Assembly: GCF_024347655.1 (NCBI RefSeq)
Contig: NZ_AP025515.1
Location: 62,001 to 126,000, forward strand
DNA: 64,000 nucleotides
DNA from: Vibrio toranzoniae
Lineage (GTDB): Bacteria; Pseudomonadota; Gammaproteobacteria; Enterobacterales; Vibrionaceae
Direction of reading: 5' to 3'
Numbering within the stretch: position 1 is the first letter of the stretch; every line of letters starts with the position of its first letter. Positions 42,837 to 53,094 of this stretch are shown piece after piece. The notes beneath the pieces were generated by a model that saw only the letters and a list, made by a program, of their open reading frames with translations, had not been told where the DNA came from and did no database searches. The translations under genes were made by a program, and so were the position numbers.

Positions 42837-43361
42837 TTAGAAACCGAATCGAGCTGACATTAGAATTTGGTGACCGTAAGTGCCGTTGTTTCGCATATCA
42901 AGACCAACAGAAAGTTGATCTGTCGAGTGAAAGCGAGCACCAACCCCTACAATTGAACGCGTATCGTCGTTGTCGATCAATTGGCCAAGACGTGCGTTAA
43001 CCTCAACACTTGCCATTAACCATGCTTTTATACCGATGTTTATTTCAGTTTTAATGTCATTGTTGTCATTACGTTCAATGTTGTGCAACAGCATTTGGCC
43101 TGTCACATCAGCAAATTGATTAATCGGACCGTTAAACCCCATACCTACAGCGGCATCCCAATCGCTCTCAAATTCAGAATCGATACGTGCAATGATGTGT
43201 GAGTTCTGAGTAAACATTGTTGTGACTTCACCACCGAAAGTACTCGGGCTGGTACCCATGCGCAGCTCGAATGTGTTGTAGTTAAAGTTGTTTGCAGACG
43301 CAGAGAATGAACACAGTGCAGCTAACCCCAGAAGGACAGTCTTGTTTGTGCGACCTAGCAT
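42837..43361 (-). CDS. Small outer-membrane-type protein, function unknown
   Basis: A 174-residue exported protein with a signal peptide ending FSASANN. The mature part has alternating short beta segments (FELRMGTSPSTFGGEVTTMF, KTEINIGIKAWLMASVEVNA) and ends in Phe (QILMSARFGF), as outer-membrane barrels do. An eight-strand barrel is plausible from the length. I do not recognise a named family. It is convergent with ybiT. The small OB-fold gene lies upstream with a terminator between. Confidence 0.7.
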   Translation of the reverse strand: MLGRTNKTVLLGLAALCSFSASANNFNYNTFELRMGTSPSTFGGEVTTMFTQNSHIIARIDSEFESDWDAAVGMGFNGPINQFADVTGQMLLHNIERNDNNDIKTEINIGIKAWLMASVEVNARLGQLIDNDDTRSIVGVGARFHSTDQLSVGLDMRNNGTYGHQILMSARFGF

Positions 43362-43400
43362 GGTGACTCCATATAAATTGTATTTTTCGGCAGTATATAC

Positions 43401-43424
43401 AAAAAAGCCTGCAACATGCAGGCC
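43401..43424 (-). terminator. Terminator for the OB-fold gene (minus strand)
   Basis: GCCTGCA and TGCAGGC with a three-base loop; on the minus strand it is followed by TTTTTT. It stops transcription from the gene at 43473-43850. Confidence 0.82.
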
Positions 43425-43472
43425 AATTTATTGAAGCGCGTAATTTAAAGCTAAATAGTTGAGTCTTGAAGC

Positions 43473-43850
43473 TTACAAAACTTGAATATGATCAACTTCG
43501 ATCTCTGGTGTTTTGCCACCTTCGTACTCACCAAAGATACGTACTTTGGTATCAGCAGCTAGAGGTTGTGATAGACGGATATCGTCATCCAGCTCTATTT
43601 GAATTTCACTCTGTCCGTCAGAGAAGATAAACGTGTCATTTTTTATCTGACGAACAATCCTGCCGTCTACGATCGCGTCCCGCTCTGTGAACATGCTTGT
43701 GTCTGCAAGCAGTGTAGCAACAGAAACGGTTTCGATTGCTCCTGTGTAAGCAATAGGGCCTTTGTGTTTATTATTACTGTGGTCACCAGCCATTGCGAAG
43801 GCAGGGGCTAAGGTGATGATTGATACAATTGCGAGTACAGTTTTTTTCAT
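43473..43850 (-). CDS. YgiW/YdeI family OB-fold (BOF) periplasmic stress protein
   Basis: A 125-residue exported protein with a signal peptide ending FAMAGDH. The BOF domain reads TVSVATLLADTSMFTERDAIVDGRIVRQI, DTFIFSDGQSEIQIELDDD and TKVRIFGEYEGGKTPEIEVDHIQVL, all typical of the YgiW/YdeI group. Members help withstand hydrogen peroxide, metals or cationic peptides. It is a single gene. The ligand of the OB fold is unknown. Confidence 0.92.
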   Translation of the reverse strand: MKKTVLAIVSIITLAPAFAMAGDHSNNKHKGPIAYTGAIETVSVATLLADTSMFTERDAIVDGRIVRQIKNDTFIFSDGQSEIQIELDDDIRLSQPLAADTKVRIFGEYEGGKTPEIEVDHIQVL

Positions 43851-44081
43851 GATGAATTCCTTAGTATTGTTTTTGAGTTGAAACGTCTTCTTTAGCTAAG
43901 ACAATTTCTTGGGAAGAGACGTTTAGCTTCGATAATGCTAGTAAACAACATTAAGGTTGAATCCAGAGTGAGTAAGGTATTCATTTTCCATTCATTTTAC
44001 TGGGCATCAACTCGACAATGACGCTAATATAGGGGCAGATAAATATTGCCAAACGGCAAGAAATTAAGGATTTAAGTACAA

Positions 44082-45554
44082 ATGCGATCACCATTAAGCG
44101 CCCTTATGGTTCAAGGGACAACGTCAGATGCTGGGAAAAGTGTTTTGGTGGCAGGTTTATGCCGTGTATTGGCTAGGAAAGGCATTAAAGTGGCCCCTTT
44201 TAAGCCACAAAACATGGCGTTAAACAGTGCCGTGACAAAAGACGGTGGCGAAATTGGTCGCGCGCAAGCAGTTCAGGCGCAAGCTTGTAATATTGAAGCG
44301 TCTGTTCACATGAATCCTGTATTGCTGAAACCGAACTCAGACACAGGAGCACAAGTGATTTTGCAAGGCCGTGCGTTAAGCAATATGGAAGCGACCGGTT
44401 ATCACGATTATAAGAAGGTCGCGATGAATACGGTTATCGATTCATTCGACCGACTTTCTGCAGAATATGAAAGTGTCATGATCGAAGGTGCAGGTAGCCC
44501 AGCTGAAATCAATTTGCGTGAAAATGATATCGCCAACATGGGATTTGCTGAGAAAGCAGATATCCCAGTCATTATCGTAGCGGATATCGACCGTGGCGGT
44601 GTTTTCGCTCACCTTTACGGCACATTGGCTCTATTATCTGAATCTGAGCAGGCACGAGTGAAAGGTTTCGTGATTAACCGTTTTAGAGGCGACATTGCGC
44701 TGCTGCAATCTGGCCTAGATTGGTTAGAAGAGAAAACTGGCAAGCCTGTGATTGGTGTATTGCCGTACTTGCATGGTTTTAACCTTGAAGCAGAAGATGC
44801 CATTACCTCCGCTCAAGAGTCTGATGGAGAAGCTAAGCTCAAGGTCGTGGTGCCTGTACTAACTCGAATAAGTAACCATACAGACTTTGACGCGCTGCGA
44901 CTTAACCCGTCGATTGATTTACGTTACGTAGGCAAAGGCGAACGTCTGAACAACGCGGATTTGATTATCTTACCGGGTACAAAGTCAGTCAGAGCAGATT
45001 TGGGCTACCTAAAAGAGCAGGGGTGGGATAGAGATATTCAACGCCACCTCCGTTTAGGTGGCAAGGTTATGGGTATTTGTGGCGGTTACCAGATGCTAGG
45101 AAACATTATCCACGACCCTGATGGAGTTGAGGGCGAGCCAGGTAGCAGTGAAGGGCTAGGTTACCTTGATACGGACACTACCTTAACGCAGCAGAAAACC
45201 TTAACTAACGTGATCGGTACTATGACGCTGGATGAAAAATCAGCACAAGTAAAAGGTTACGAAATTCACGTAGGTAGCACTGATGTCAAAGAAACCGTAT
45301 TACCGGTTCGGTTAGAATCAGGCAGCCTTGATGGTGCTATAAATCAAGACAACTCGATATTTGGTACTTATCTGCACGGCATATTCGATAACAGTGATGC
45401 GTTATCGCTTATCTGCGAATGGGCAGGAGCCAATGATGTAACAGCGATTGACCACGAACAGCTTAAAGAGTTGGGTATTAATCGAATCGCCGACGCCATC
45501 GAAGAGCACTTAAATCTTGAATTGCTTTGGCCTGAGTCTAAAGCTCGGGTTTGA
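44082..45554 (+). CDS. cobQ: Cobyric acid synthase (CobQ)
   Basis: A 490-residue amidotransferase that adds amides at four positions of adenosylcobyrinic diamide during cobalamin assembly. The N-terminal P-loop region is [26 protein letters not shown], followed by [13 protein letters not shown]-type motifs. The glutaminase domain has [15 protein letters not shown] (nucleophile Cys) and YLHGIFDN (His). No cobalamin riboswitch was recognised in the 230 bases upstream. The other cob genes are not in the window. It is followed by modABC, 50 bases away. Confidence 0.95.
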   Translation: MRSPLSALMVQGTTSDAGKSVLVAGLCRVLARKGIKVAPFKPQNMALNSAVTKDGGEIGRAQAVQAQACNIEASVHMNPVLLKPNSDTGAQVILQGRALSNMEATGYHDYKKVAMNTVIDSFDRLSAEYESVMIEGAGSPAEINLRENDIANMGFAEKADIPVIIVADIDRGGVFAHLYGTLALLSESEQARVKGFVINRFRGDIALLQSGLDWLEEKTGKPVIGVLPYLHGFNLEAEDAITSAQESDGEAKLKVVVPVLTRISNHTDFDALRLNPSIDLRYVGKGERLNNADLIILPGTKSVRADLGYLKEQGWDRDIQRHLRLGGKVMGICGGYQMLGNIIHDPDGVEGEPGSSEGLGYLDTDTTLTQQKTLTNVIGTMTLDEKSAQVKGYEIHVGSTDVKETVLPVRLESGSLDGAINQDNSIFGTYLHGIFDNSDALSLICEWAGANDVTAIDHEQLKELGINRIADAIEEHLNLELLWPESKARV

Positions 45555-45603
45555 ATGGGAATATCGGTTAATAACTAAAACAAATAATAGATAAGTGAGA
45601 ATA

Positions 45604-46362
45604 ATGAAAAAGCTAGCTACCCTCATCACCTTAGCGTTAACGACTTCGTTGAGTTCGACTCATCTTTTAGCGGCCGAAAAGCTAAGAGTTTATGCTGCAT
45701 CGTCTATGACAAACGCGGTTAACCTATTGGTTGATGAGTTTGAGAAAGACCATTCTGTCGATGTTATTCCTGTGTACGCTAGTACTTCTTCATTGGTACG
45801 TCAGATTGAAAGAGGGGCGTCTGCAGACATTTTTATCTCGGCAAATGAAAAATGGATGACGTATTTAGTTGACCGAAAATACGTATCTAGTGACAATGTC
45901 ACTAACCTGTGTGAGAACGAACTTGTGCTGATTTCACCGAAAGGTATACCGGTATCGTTGGATATCTCACAGGGTGACCAATGGACTAAATTGCTGACTA
46001 ATGAAAGACTTGCAGTTGGAAATACGATGTCGGTTCCTGCTGGTATCTATGCGAAGGAAGCATTAGAAGCTTTGGGTGTGTGGGATGACGTGAGCGAGCG
46101 GTTAGCACCAAGTAACAATGTGCGTATGGCATTGGCTTTGGTAGAACGTAATGAAGCTAAACTTGGAATTGTCTATAAAACTGATGCTCTACTTTCTAAA
46201 GAAGTGAGTTTAGTCGAGACGTTCCCTGCAGATTTGCATACCCCAATACGTTACCCTGTAGCGAAGTTGAGCGATAAAGTCGTCGCAGAACAGTTCTATA
46301 CTTTCTTAAAGAGCGAAAAAGCGAAAGACACCTTGAACAGTTTTGGGTTTGAAGTGCGTTAA
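45604..46362 (+). CDS. modA: Molybdate-binding protein ModA
   Basis: A 252-residue periplasmic protein with a signal peptide ending STHLLAAE. Molybdate ligands are in RVYAASSMTNAVNLL, YASTSSLVRQIERGASADIFIS and VGNTMSVPAGIYAKEAL. It delivers molybdate to ModB. ATG 45604 is preferred over GTG 45595. It is the first of modABC, which are separated by zero or negative spacing. No clear ModE box was found upstream. Confidence 0.95.
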   Translation: MKKLATLITLALTTSLSSTHLLAAEKLRVYAASSMTNAVNLLVDEFEKDHSVDVIPVYASTSSLVRQIERGASADIFISANEKWMTYLVDRKYVSSDNVTNLCENELVLISPKGIPVSLDISQGDQWTKLLTNERLAVGNTMSVPAGIYAKEALEALGVWDDVSERLAPSNNVRMALALVERNEAKLGIVYKTDALLSKEVSLVETFPADLHTPIRYPVAKLSDKVVAEQFYTFLKSEKAKDTLNSFGFEVR

Positions 46363-47061
46363 ATGATGTATTTATCAGAATACGAATACCAAGCCTTAAT
46401 GCTGAGCTTGAAAGTTGCTGGTTTTGCCATCTTATGGCTGATTCCTATCGGCATTGGTTTAGCGTGGCTGCTTGCTAAGAAACAATTTTTTGGTAAAAGC
46501 ATTGTCGAGAGCTTTGTGCATCTGCCTTTAGTGTTACCTCCTGTGGTCATCGGCTATCTATTGTTGGTGATGATGGGCAGGCAAGGCATTATTGGCTCAT
46601 GGCTCAATGAAGTGTTTGGTATTGTATTCAGCTTTAGCTGGAAGGGGGCGGCATTGGCGTGCGTTGTTGTCGCGTTGCCATTAATGGTTCGCTCTATCCG
46701 ACTCAGCCTAGAGACGGTCGATAGTAAACTTGAAGAAGCGGCTGCCACATTGGGCGCGTCGCCGATTCGTGTGTTTTTCACAATCACATTACCTCTGATG
46801 CTTCCTGGGATTATTACCGGTACCATGCTCTCTTTTGCGAGAAGCCTTGGTGAGTTTGGCGCGACGATTAGTTTCGTTTCAAATATTCCCGGTGAAACCC
46901 AAACTATTCCTTTGGCTATGTACACCTTTATCGAAACGCCTGGTGCGGAGATGGAAGCCGCACGTTTATGTGCCATTTCTATCGTGATAGCGCTTGGTTC
47001 ATTGATGCTATCTGAGTGGCTAAATAAAAAGTCTGCACAACGATTAGGAGGTAATGCATGA
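46363..47061 (+). CDS. modB: Molybdate ABC transporter permease ModB
   Basis: A 232-residue inner-membrane permease with five to six helices. It has [20 protein letters not shown] and the EAA loop [27 protein letters not shown], then [20 protein letters not shown], all typical of ModB. It starts immediately after the modA stop and overlaps modC by four bases. Confidence 0.96.
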   Translation: MMYLSEYEYQALMLSLKVAGFAILWLIPIGIGLAWLLAKKQFFGKSIVESFVHLPLVLPPVVIGYLLLVMMGRQGIIGSWLNEVFGIVFSFSWKGAALACVVVALPLMVRSIRLSLETVDSKLEEAAATLGASPIRVFFTITLPLMLPGIITGTMLSFARSLGEFGATISFVSNIPGETQTIPLAMYTFIETPGAEMEAARLCAISIVIALGSLMLSEWLNKKSAQRLGGNA

Positions 47062-48164
47062 GTGCCTTAATACTCCAATACCAACAACAGCTTGGTGAAA
47101 CTTTTTTTGATATCGACTTAATGTTACCTAGCCACGGTATCACTGCGATTTTTGGCCGTTCAGGTGCGGGTAAAACCTCGTTAATTAATGCAATTAGTGG
47201 TCTTAAACAGCCAGATAAGGGCTTGATCAGCGTATCGGGAACCACCTTATTTGATAGTGACAAGGGCATTAACTTGCCGACACACAAACGCAACGTCGGT
47301 TATGTTTTCCAAGAGTCGAGATTGTTTCCACATCTAAAGGTGTCAGCGAACCTCAAATACGGAATGAAGGGCGTTGATAAAACGCATTTTGAGCAAATCG
47401 TTTCACTGTTGTCTTTGGGCTCATTGCTTGATCGCTATCCGGCACGGTTGTCTGGTGGTGAGAAGCAACGTGTGGCGATTGGCCGTGCTTTGTTGTCTAA
47501 GCCGAGCATTTTGTTGATGGATGAGCCTTTAGCCTCTCTCGACTTGCCTCGTAAGCGTGAAGTGATGCCGTTTTTGGAGAATTTATCCGAAACCGTTCAA
47601 ATCCCAGTTATCTATGTCACACACAGTCTTAATGAAATATTACGCTTGGCGAACTACTTAGTGATTATCGATCAAGGTAAAGTCATTTCATCGGGCGTAA
47701 CCGAAGAAGTATGGGCATCTAGAGCCATGCAACCTTGGCAATCTTTCTCAGAGCAAAGTTCGCTATTTGAAGCAACATTAACGGAACACAATAACGATTA
47801 TACTTTGTCTCGTCTGACGCTTGGTAAATCGACGTCGTTATGGGTTCAGAAGGTGTCGAGTGAGATTGGTGCGGCGGTAAGATTACAAGTTAGAGCAAAT
47901 GATGTTTCTATCGCACTACATAAGCCGAAAGGTACTTCGATACGTAATATTCTCCCTGTAACCATTAAAAGCGTAGAGACGCAGCAACAGGGCAATAATA
48001 GGCAGAGTGTAGGGGTTAAGTTGGAGTTAGAGTTAGGGTGTTACCTTTGGGCAACAATCACGTTATGGGCTTTAGATGAACTCAATCTAGAAATTGGCCA
48101 GCGTGTTTATGCTCAGATCAAGGGTGTTAGTGTCACGCAGAGAGATATTGCTGTTACACACTAA
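47058..48164 (+). CDS. modC: Molybdate ABC transporter ATPase ModC
   Basis: A 368-residue ATPase. Walker A is [13 protein letters not shown], the signature is [16 protein letters not shown], Walker B is [12 protein letters not shown], and VTHSLNEI is the switch. A C-terminal MOP domain (about residues 295-365; [20 protein letters not shown]) binds oxyanions and senses molybdate. It powers uptake through ModB. Confidence 0.96.
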   Translation: MSALILQYQQQLGETFFDIDLMLPSHGITAIFGRSGAGKTSLINAISGLKQPDKGLISVSGTTLFDSDKGINLPTHKRNVGYVFQESRLFPHLKVSANLKYGMKGVDKTHFEQIVSLLSLGSLLDRYPARLSGGEKQRVAIGRALLSKPSILLMDEPLASLDLPRKREVMPFLENLSETVQIPVIYVTHSLNEILRLANYLVIIDQGKVISSGVTEEVWASRAMQPWQSFSEQSSLFEATLTEHNNDYTLSRLTLGKSTSLWVQKVSSEIGAAVRLQVRANDVSIALHKPKGTSIRNILPVTIKSVETQQQGNNRQSVGVKLELELGCYLWATITLWALDELNLEIGQRVYAQIKGVSVTQRDIAVTH

Positions 48165-48262
48165 ATCGTCAATTGAAAGTTTAGATCGTGAATTAGACTT
48201 TAGAGGCGTCAGTTAAGCACAGGTTGTTATGTCGTAACAACGACAAGAAAAAGTCGCGGGCA

Positions 48263-48298
48263 CAAAAAAAGCCGCTCCTTTTAAGCAGTAAGCGGCTT
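48263..48298 (-). terminator. Terminator for the DUF3069 gene (minus strand)
   Basis: AAGCCGCT and AGCGGCTT pair; on the minus strand the stem is followed by TTTTTTT. It may also serve modC weakly. Confidence 0.8.
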
Positions 48299-48323
48299 AA
48301 TCATAAATAGTACTGTTAGCGAT

Positions 48324-48761
48324 TTACTTAGTAAAAACTTCTTTAAAATCACGCTTCAAGATAGCATCACGACGAGCTTTCTTGATTTGCTTAACCATGT
48401 CTTTTACACAGTTGTGTAGGACTTGGTCTAGCAGTTGAGCACGGTACTCTTCTTTTTCTTCGTCAGTCATGTCTTCTGGAAGTTTAAGAGTCGGGAACTC
48501 TTCCATCACGTTGACGCCAGCGAACGCTTGGCTTACAGAAATTAGAGCGTGAAACTGCTCAAAGTTGTCTAAAACATCTTGTGCGCTCGCTGGAAGGCTA
48601 TCCCAAGCTTCACGTACCGCTTCTTCAGACACTTCGTGAATAGAAGTAACCATGAAGTGCATCTCTTTTGGCACTTCATCAAATTCGATAACTTGACGAA
48701 GCTCTGGTGAGATAGTGGTTAAATCGATTTCTGGTTGTTCGTTGCTTTTAGCGTCTGACAT
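48324..48761 (-). CDS. DUF3069-like cytoplasmic protein
   Basis: A 145-residue, mostly helical, acidic protein with no signal peptide or membrane helix. It includes EMHFMVTSIHEVSEEAVREAW and LLDQVLHNCVKDMVKQIKKARR, which fit DUF3069, a small family of vibrios and relatives. The family assignment is from memory and moderately sure. Function is unknown. It stands alone with its own terminator. Confidence 0.75.
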   Translation of the reverse strand: MSDAKSNEQPEIDLTTISPELRQVIEFDEVPKEMHFMVTSIHEVSEEAVREAWDSLPASAQDVLDNFEQFHALISVSQAFAGVNVMEEFPTLKLPEDMTDEEKEEYRAQLLDQVLHNCVKDMVKQIKKARRDAILKRDFKEVFTK

Positions 48762-48914
48762 AATATTTCTCTTTAAAAAGAAAACAATGCTAAAAAGATC
48801 TGTAAAAAAGTCAATATAATATAGAGATTAGTGCATGATTTAAGCCCAAAATTGAGCTACTTTGAATATTCAGCACAATATAAAGGTGATGTGATGATAG
48901 AAAAGGGAGCTTCG

Positions 48915-49865
48915 ATGCGCATATTACTGGTTGATGACGTTCAACTAGACAGAATGCAGCTTGCTATTCGACTCAAGCAACTGGGCCATATTGTTGAAGC
49001 TGTTGGAAGTGGTAAGGAAGCCCTAAATATTTACTCTAATTTTGATCCTGAACTCGTGTTGCTTGATATCACTATGCCTGATATGGACGGTTTTGAGGTT
49101 GCAAACGAGGTGCGTCATCAATTCCCCGAGTGGGTTCCCATCATCTTTTTGAGTGGTCACGAAGAGCCTGAAATGATTGCAAAAGCGATTGATGCTGGTG
49201 GCGATGATTATCTGATCAAGCCAGTGAACAAAGTTGTTTTGAATTCTAAGTTGATAGCGATGCAGCGTATTGCGCACATGAGGCGTGAGTTAAAGCAGAG
49301 CACAGCCAAACTAGAAGAACTGAACATCCTTCTTCAACAGCAAGCCAACGAAGACGGTTTAACCAAATTGTACAACCGTCGATATATGGATACTAAGCTT
49401 GAAGAGAGCATTGCGTGGCACGGAAGACGTAATATGCCCATGACCGTGATACTCCTAGATGTAGATTTCTTTAAGTCTTATAACGACAATTACGGCCATA
49501 TTCAAGGAGATAAATGTTTGCAAGAACTTGCTAGTACATTAAAGCGCCTCTTTGTTCGAGCTGGAGAATTTGTAGGTCGTTATGGCGGTGAAGAGTTTGT
49601 GTTGATTTTGAGTGATACGGATATCAAAGCAGCTAAATTACATGCGGATCGGGTAGAAGAAGCACTTCATGAAATGAACTATACACACAATTACTCAACC
49701 GTTTCCGATAGAGTTACAGTGTCACAAGGGGTGCTGTCATTTATTCCCTGTGGTGATGAATCTATTGACTTTGTTTACGAAAAAGTTGATCAAGTGCTTT
49801 ATCAAGCCAAACAAAGTGGTAGAAATACCTACATACAACGAAACATTTTGGATCTTGCAGTTTAG
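48915..49865 (+). CDS. Response-regulator diguanylate cyclase (REC-GGDEF)
   Basis: A 316-residue PleD-like protein. The receiver domain has ILLVDDVQLDRMQ, phospho-Asp in LVLLDITMPDMDGFEV and YLIKPVNK. A coiled-coil linker follows, then a GGDEF domain with DGLTKLYNRRYMDTKLEE and RYGGEEFVLIL. It makes cyclic di-GMP from GTP on phosphorylation. The RxxD inhibitory site before GGEEF is not present (RAGE instead). GGGAG five bases before ATG 48915 decides the start. No kinase is next to it. Confidence 0.92.
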   Translation: MRILLVDDVQLDRMQLAIRLKQLGHIVEAVGSGKEALNIYSNFDPELVLLDITMPDMDGFEVANEVRHQFPEWVPIIFLSGHEEPEMIAKAIDAGGDDYLIKPVNKVVLNSKLIAMQRIAHMRRELKQSTAKLEELNILLQQQANEDGLTKLYNRRYMDTKLEESIAWHGRRNMPMTVILLDVDFFKSYNDNYGHIQGDKCLQELASTLKRLFVRAGEFVGRYGGEEFVLILSDTDIKAAKLHADRVEEALHEMNYTHNYSTVSDRVTVSQGVLSFIPCGDESIDFVYEKVDQVLYQAKQSGRNTYIQRNILDLAV

Positions 49866-49939
49866 TTTACCTGCTCGTTAGATATTTGAAATGACACTTC
49901 TACTAGTGTTGAAGCTAGAAAGGGATTTAAGGGATAAAA

Positions 49940-50953
49940 ATGCCACACTCAAAGTCATTTTCTATGATTAATAGATGTTGGACACCGGTCGTACCTGTAC
50001 TTTGTTTTGTTGTTCCTACCGTTGTTAATGCTGCCACGTCGTTATCTGACCTTTTTCGTAAAGATATCGAGCAGAGCTTTGCGACGAGTGTACTGCTTAA
50101 CGATACCGATGTTTTCACTTTTGGTATCAATAGCTTTGATCCAAATAAAGTATTTAGTTTAGACAATGATGCTATTGGTTCGAATGATTCCGTAAGTCGC
50201 CGAAAAAGTATTACGTCCCTCAGCCTACCATACACATTTGAATTACCAGCTTACATTGAAGATAACCATCAAGAGGTGACTCTTAGTTTGTCTGCATTGC
50301 GTGTTGAGAGAGACGTTCGATATGAGTCAACGACAGTAACTGATTTTCAAAAAGAGACCATAGTATCGGGGTATGTTGAGTTCGCTAACGTTTCTCAATT
50401 AAATGATTATTGGAGTTTCCATTCAGGGATTGGTAATCATGTTTCTTACTATCGTAACGACTTCGATTATCGTGCTAATCTGCTTAAGCCGCTTGCTGGC
50501 CAACTTGACGGGACTTATCTCAATACTGATGCTTGGGCCTATATCATTGAGCCTAAAATCAAGTTGATCTTTGAAGACAAGAACGATTGGGGAAAATACA
50601 AACTCAGCACCAGTTGGCGTTACTTTAATGGTGTCGGTTGGGGCGAAGCAAATAACGGTAATATTGGCCACCCAGAAGGTTGGTATATAGCCAATGAAGC
50701 GAAGATCTTTTACGACCTAGTTCGTTGGGATAAAAACATTACATCTATGTACTCCAGTATCAGGAGAATTGATATTGGAGGTGATACTGTTGCTCCTATG
50801 GGAACGACGTCGTATTACGAAGGCAGTGTGGGCTGGCTGCTTAACCCCAACTTATTTAATGAATGGGTCGATAATGTAGGAATTGGCTTTACGATCAATT
50901 ACGGAAGCAGCTTGAAAGGAGGGAGCTTGATTATCTTCTTCAATCAAGATTAG
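49940..50953 (+). CDS. Outer-membrane barrel protein, possibly solitary autotransporter-barrel family
   Basis: A 337-residue exported protein with a signal peptide ending near PTVVNAAT (about residue 32). Alternating hydrophobic beta-strands such as EVTLSLSALRVERDVRYES and YKLSTSWRYFNGVGWGEANN run through the chain. It ends LIIFFNQD. The pattern fits the 'solitary outer membrane autotransporter-like barrel' family known from vibrios. The assignment is from memory, not certain. No passenger domain is present. It follows the diguanylate cyclase by about 70 bases, so a shared transcript is possible. Confidence 0.65.
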   Translation: MPHSKSFSMINRCWTPVVPVLCFVVPTVVNAATSLSDLFRKDIEQSFATSVLLNDTDVFTFGINSFDPNKVFSLDNDAIGSNDSVSRRKSITSLSLPYTFELPAYIEDNHQEVTLSLSALRVERDVRYESTTVTDFQKETIVSGYVEFANVSQLNDYWSFHSGIGNHVSYYRNDFDYRANLLKPLAGQLDGTYLNTDAWAYIIEPKIKLIFEDKNDWGKYKLSTSWRYFNGVGWGEANNGNIGHPEGWYIANEAKIFYDLVRWDKNITSMYSSIRRIDIGGDTVAPMGTTSYYEGSVGWLLNPNLFNEWVDNVGIGFTINYGSSLKGGSLIIFFNQD

Positions 50954-51050
50954 TCTCCAAACTTATCTTCTCCTGTTCGGCTCTCAATTTATTGATGTTT
51001 ATTGCTGAAGGCTCTAGCTAACTGTAGATGCGCTTACTTGCCTCCCAGAA

Positions 51051-52292
51051 TTAGCTTTTAACACACAGTTTGTTTCGGCCAGTTTCTTTAGCTTTGTACA
51101 GTGCATTATCCGCAAGCTTCAAAACTTCTTCGGGCTGTCTTGTGGTCGTACTATCAGCCAACCCAATACTTACCGTTACATTCACAACATCTGCAGGTTT
51201 ACTATTCTTGCCACGCTTTTTCATACCAACTTCATGGTCATCAGGGCGCTCGTGAGCGTTACGAATAGTGATGTCGTAATTCTGGACCTCAGAAATTAGA
51301 GCTTGAAGGTGCTCTTTCACTTGTTCGGTGTACTTGCCTTTAAAAATGATCGTGAACTCTTCACCACCATAGCGATAAGCTTTCGCACCTCCGGTTGTTT
51401 CTTTCAATACACGAGCCACTAGTTTCAGCACATCGTCGCCAATATCATGCCCGTAGGTATCATTAAATTTCTTGAAGTGATCGATATCCACCATCGCCAT
51501 CGAGTACTTACGCCCTAAGTGCTTCATATCCACTTCTAAGGCGTGTCGACCAGGAATGTTAGTCAGTTGGTCATTAAAGGCCATATCGTGGCTTGCTGAC
51601 ATCACATAGATAATGATCAAGGTACCCGATAGTGAAAACATAGTGCTTGAGATGTATTGAACGTCAAAAAAGATAAAGGTACATGACGCGAGCAAAATTG
51701 CACTGTAGACCACAACATCAATCGCTCGGTTGTATACCAGAACCAAAATAGATGTCAGGCCGAGTAGACAAAGGCTATATAGCACCAAAACTAAAGGCAG
51801 TTTGGAAAAATCCCTTACGACAAACAAAATGCCTTCGCTCCATGATTCAAAACCTCCGGCATGGAAGTGAGAAACAATCAATTGTGTCCACACCATAAAC
51901 AACACGAGTACCAAGGCATATAACAGCATGGATTTTGAGTTAACGCCATTATCGGGGAAGGCATAAACGAGTAAGCAAGTCACAGGCAGTAGAGCGGCCA
52001 GCAGAGATAGCTCTAACAAAGTGGTTCCGGTATTGAGTGGCGATTGCAAGCGAACTTGGATGATTAAATAAGCGACAAGCATGGTTACAGAAACCATGGC
52101 CATTCGACCTTGCTTAAATGTGTGGCACAGCATGACCGCAACGCTCAGTAAAATATATGGGAGGTTGCTAGCAAACCCTATGTTTGAATCCGTCACGAGA
52201 ATGACGTTGTTCATACCTGCAAGTAATATTGCTAAGAGAAGTAAGGGGAAGCAAAATCGAAACATGCTCGACGTTACGAAAGAAGATGTCAT
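51051..52292 (-). CDS. Membrane diguanylate cyclase (GGDEF)
   Basis: A 413-residue protein with eight or so N-terminal membrane helices (to about residue 235), with no recognised ligand motif, and a C-terminal GGDEF domain. That domain has LTNIPGRHALEVDMKHL, MVDIDHFKKFNDTYGHDIGDD and YRYGGEEFTIIF. It is expected to make cyclic di-GMP. No RxxD inhibitory site is seen. The domain contains an unusual insert before VNVTVSIGLADS, rich in charged residues (HERPDDHEVGMKKRGKNSKP). Confidence 0.9.
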   Translation of the reverse strand: MTSSFVTSSMFRFCFPLLLLAILLAGMNNVILVTDSNIGFASNLPYILLSVAVMLCHTFKQGRMAMVSVTMLVAYLIIQVRLQSPLNTGTTLLELSLLAALLPVTCLLVYAFPDNGVNSKSMLLYALVLVLFMVWTQLIVSHFHAGGFESWSEGILFVVRDFSKLPLVLVLYSLCLLGLTSILVLVYNRAIDVVVYSAILLASCTFIFFDVQYISSTMFSLSGTLIIIYVMSASHDMAFNDQLTNIPGRHALEVDMKHLGRKYSMAMVDIDHFKKFNDTYGHDIGDDVLKLVARVLKETTGGAKAYRYGGEEFTIIFKGKYTEQVKEHLQALISEVQNYDITIRNAHERPDDHEVGMKKRGKNSKPADVVNVTVSIGLADSTTTRQPEEVLKLADNALYKAKETGRNKLCVKS

Positions 52293-52685
52293 TTATGTGG
52301 TGAGCCTAACTATAATGATGATCTTATAATTTAATGTTATACGTAGGATACGGTTAAACAAGCGATTGCCAAGCTTTTTGCCTAAATTAAAGCAAAATAT
52401 TGCCATAGGGCGCTAATGGCGCCACCATTTTATATGTATTTGAGTTGCTATTAACCATAGAACGAACTAAACAGTATATATGATAAATTAATTAGTCGTT
52501 ATAAGTACTTAACAAAATTCAGGTGCTTTTGCCTTAATTGTCATATTAGCTCCGATAACTGACAGAAACATAGACTGTAATCAAATTCGAGCAAGCTCTA
52601 TAACAGAGTTAAAGTAAGTTTTGCGATTAGGTTGTTCACTATTTGAAACTAGGTCATAAACAACCGCTACAAATGGAGGTGTAGT
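52293..52685. other. 393-base intergenic region
   Basis: A/T-rich and without ORFs. It divides the minus-strand diguanylate cyclase from the plus-strand ComFB-like gene, so it holds two promoters. GGAGGTG just before 52686 is the ribosome site of the latter. No operator could be named. Confidence 0.5.
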
Positions 52686-53054
52686 ATGCAAATTAGTGTT
52701 GATGTACATAACTATATGGAAACTTTGGTGGGGCACGTTTTGTCTACCGAGGAATATGTGTCTAGCTATACTAACGAACAGTTGGCCGATCTTGCGTGTC
52801 TGGCTTTAGGGCAACTTAAGCCGATCTACATTCGCTTCGATATCGATTTTCTTTCAGCACTGCCAGAAGATAAATTAGTGCTCTATAAACGAAACAGTGA
52901 GGTCGCGGTAAAAAATGCAGAAAGTATGGTTATTGACGATAGAAGACGTGAGCGTAACGACAATGTGCCCGTTATATTTAGCCAACATAACTTTGATGAT
53001 GACGTAGAGTTGCAATGGTATGAAAAGCCATTGTTGAATCGTAAACAGTCATGA
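52686..53054 (+). CDS. Late competence protein ComFB-like
   Basis: A 122-residue cytoplasmic protein. The N-terminal part has VHNYMETLVGHVLSTEEYV, and then LADLACLALGQLKPIYIRFDIDFLSALPED, resembling the ComFB family (alanine/leucine-rich helix followed by L-x-P-x-Y-I). The Cys-rich segment of typical ComFB is reduced to one Cys. In other bacteria ComFB-type proteins bind cyclic di-GMP. Two cyclases lie nearby, which may or may not be meaningful. A strong GGAGGTG ribosome site precedes the start. Confidence 0.7.
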   Translation: MQISVDVHNYMETLVGHVLSTEEYVSSYTNEQLADLACLALGQLKPIYIRFDIDFLSALPEDKLVLYKRNSEVAVKNAESMVIDDRRRERNDNVPVIFSQHNFDDDVELQWYEKPLLNRKQS

Positions 53055-53094
53055 TAGTTTAGTGTGAGTGCGGTCATTTAAGGAGTAAAAATAC

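Noticed and set aside
43851-44081. Cobalamin riboswitch before cobQ
   Set aside because: I looked for the B12-box core and the expected hairpins and found none.
45555-45603. ModE operator before modA
   Set aside because: No paired TATATA-type half-sites of ModE are visible in the short gap.
48224-48240. GTTGTTA/TAACAAC hairpin after modC
   Set aside because: No T run follows, so it is not a convincing terminator; no other role is evident.
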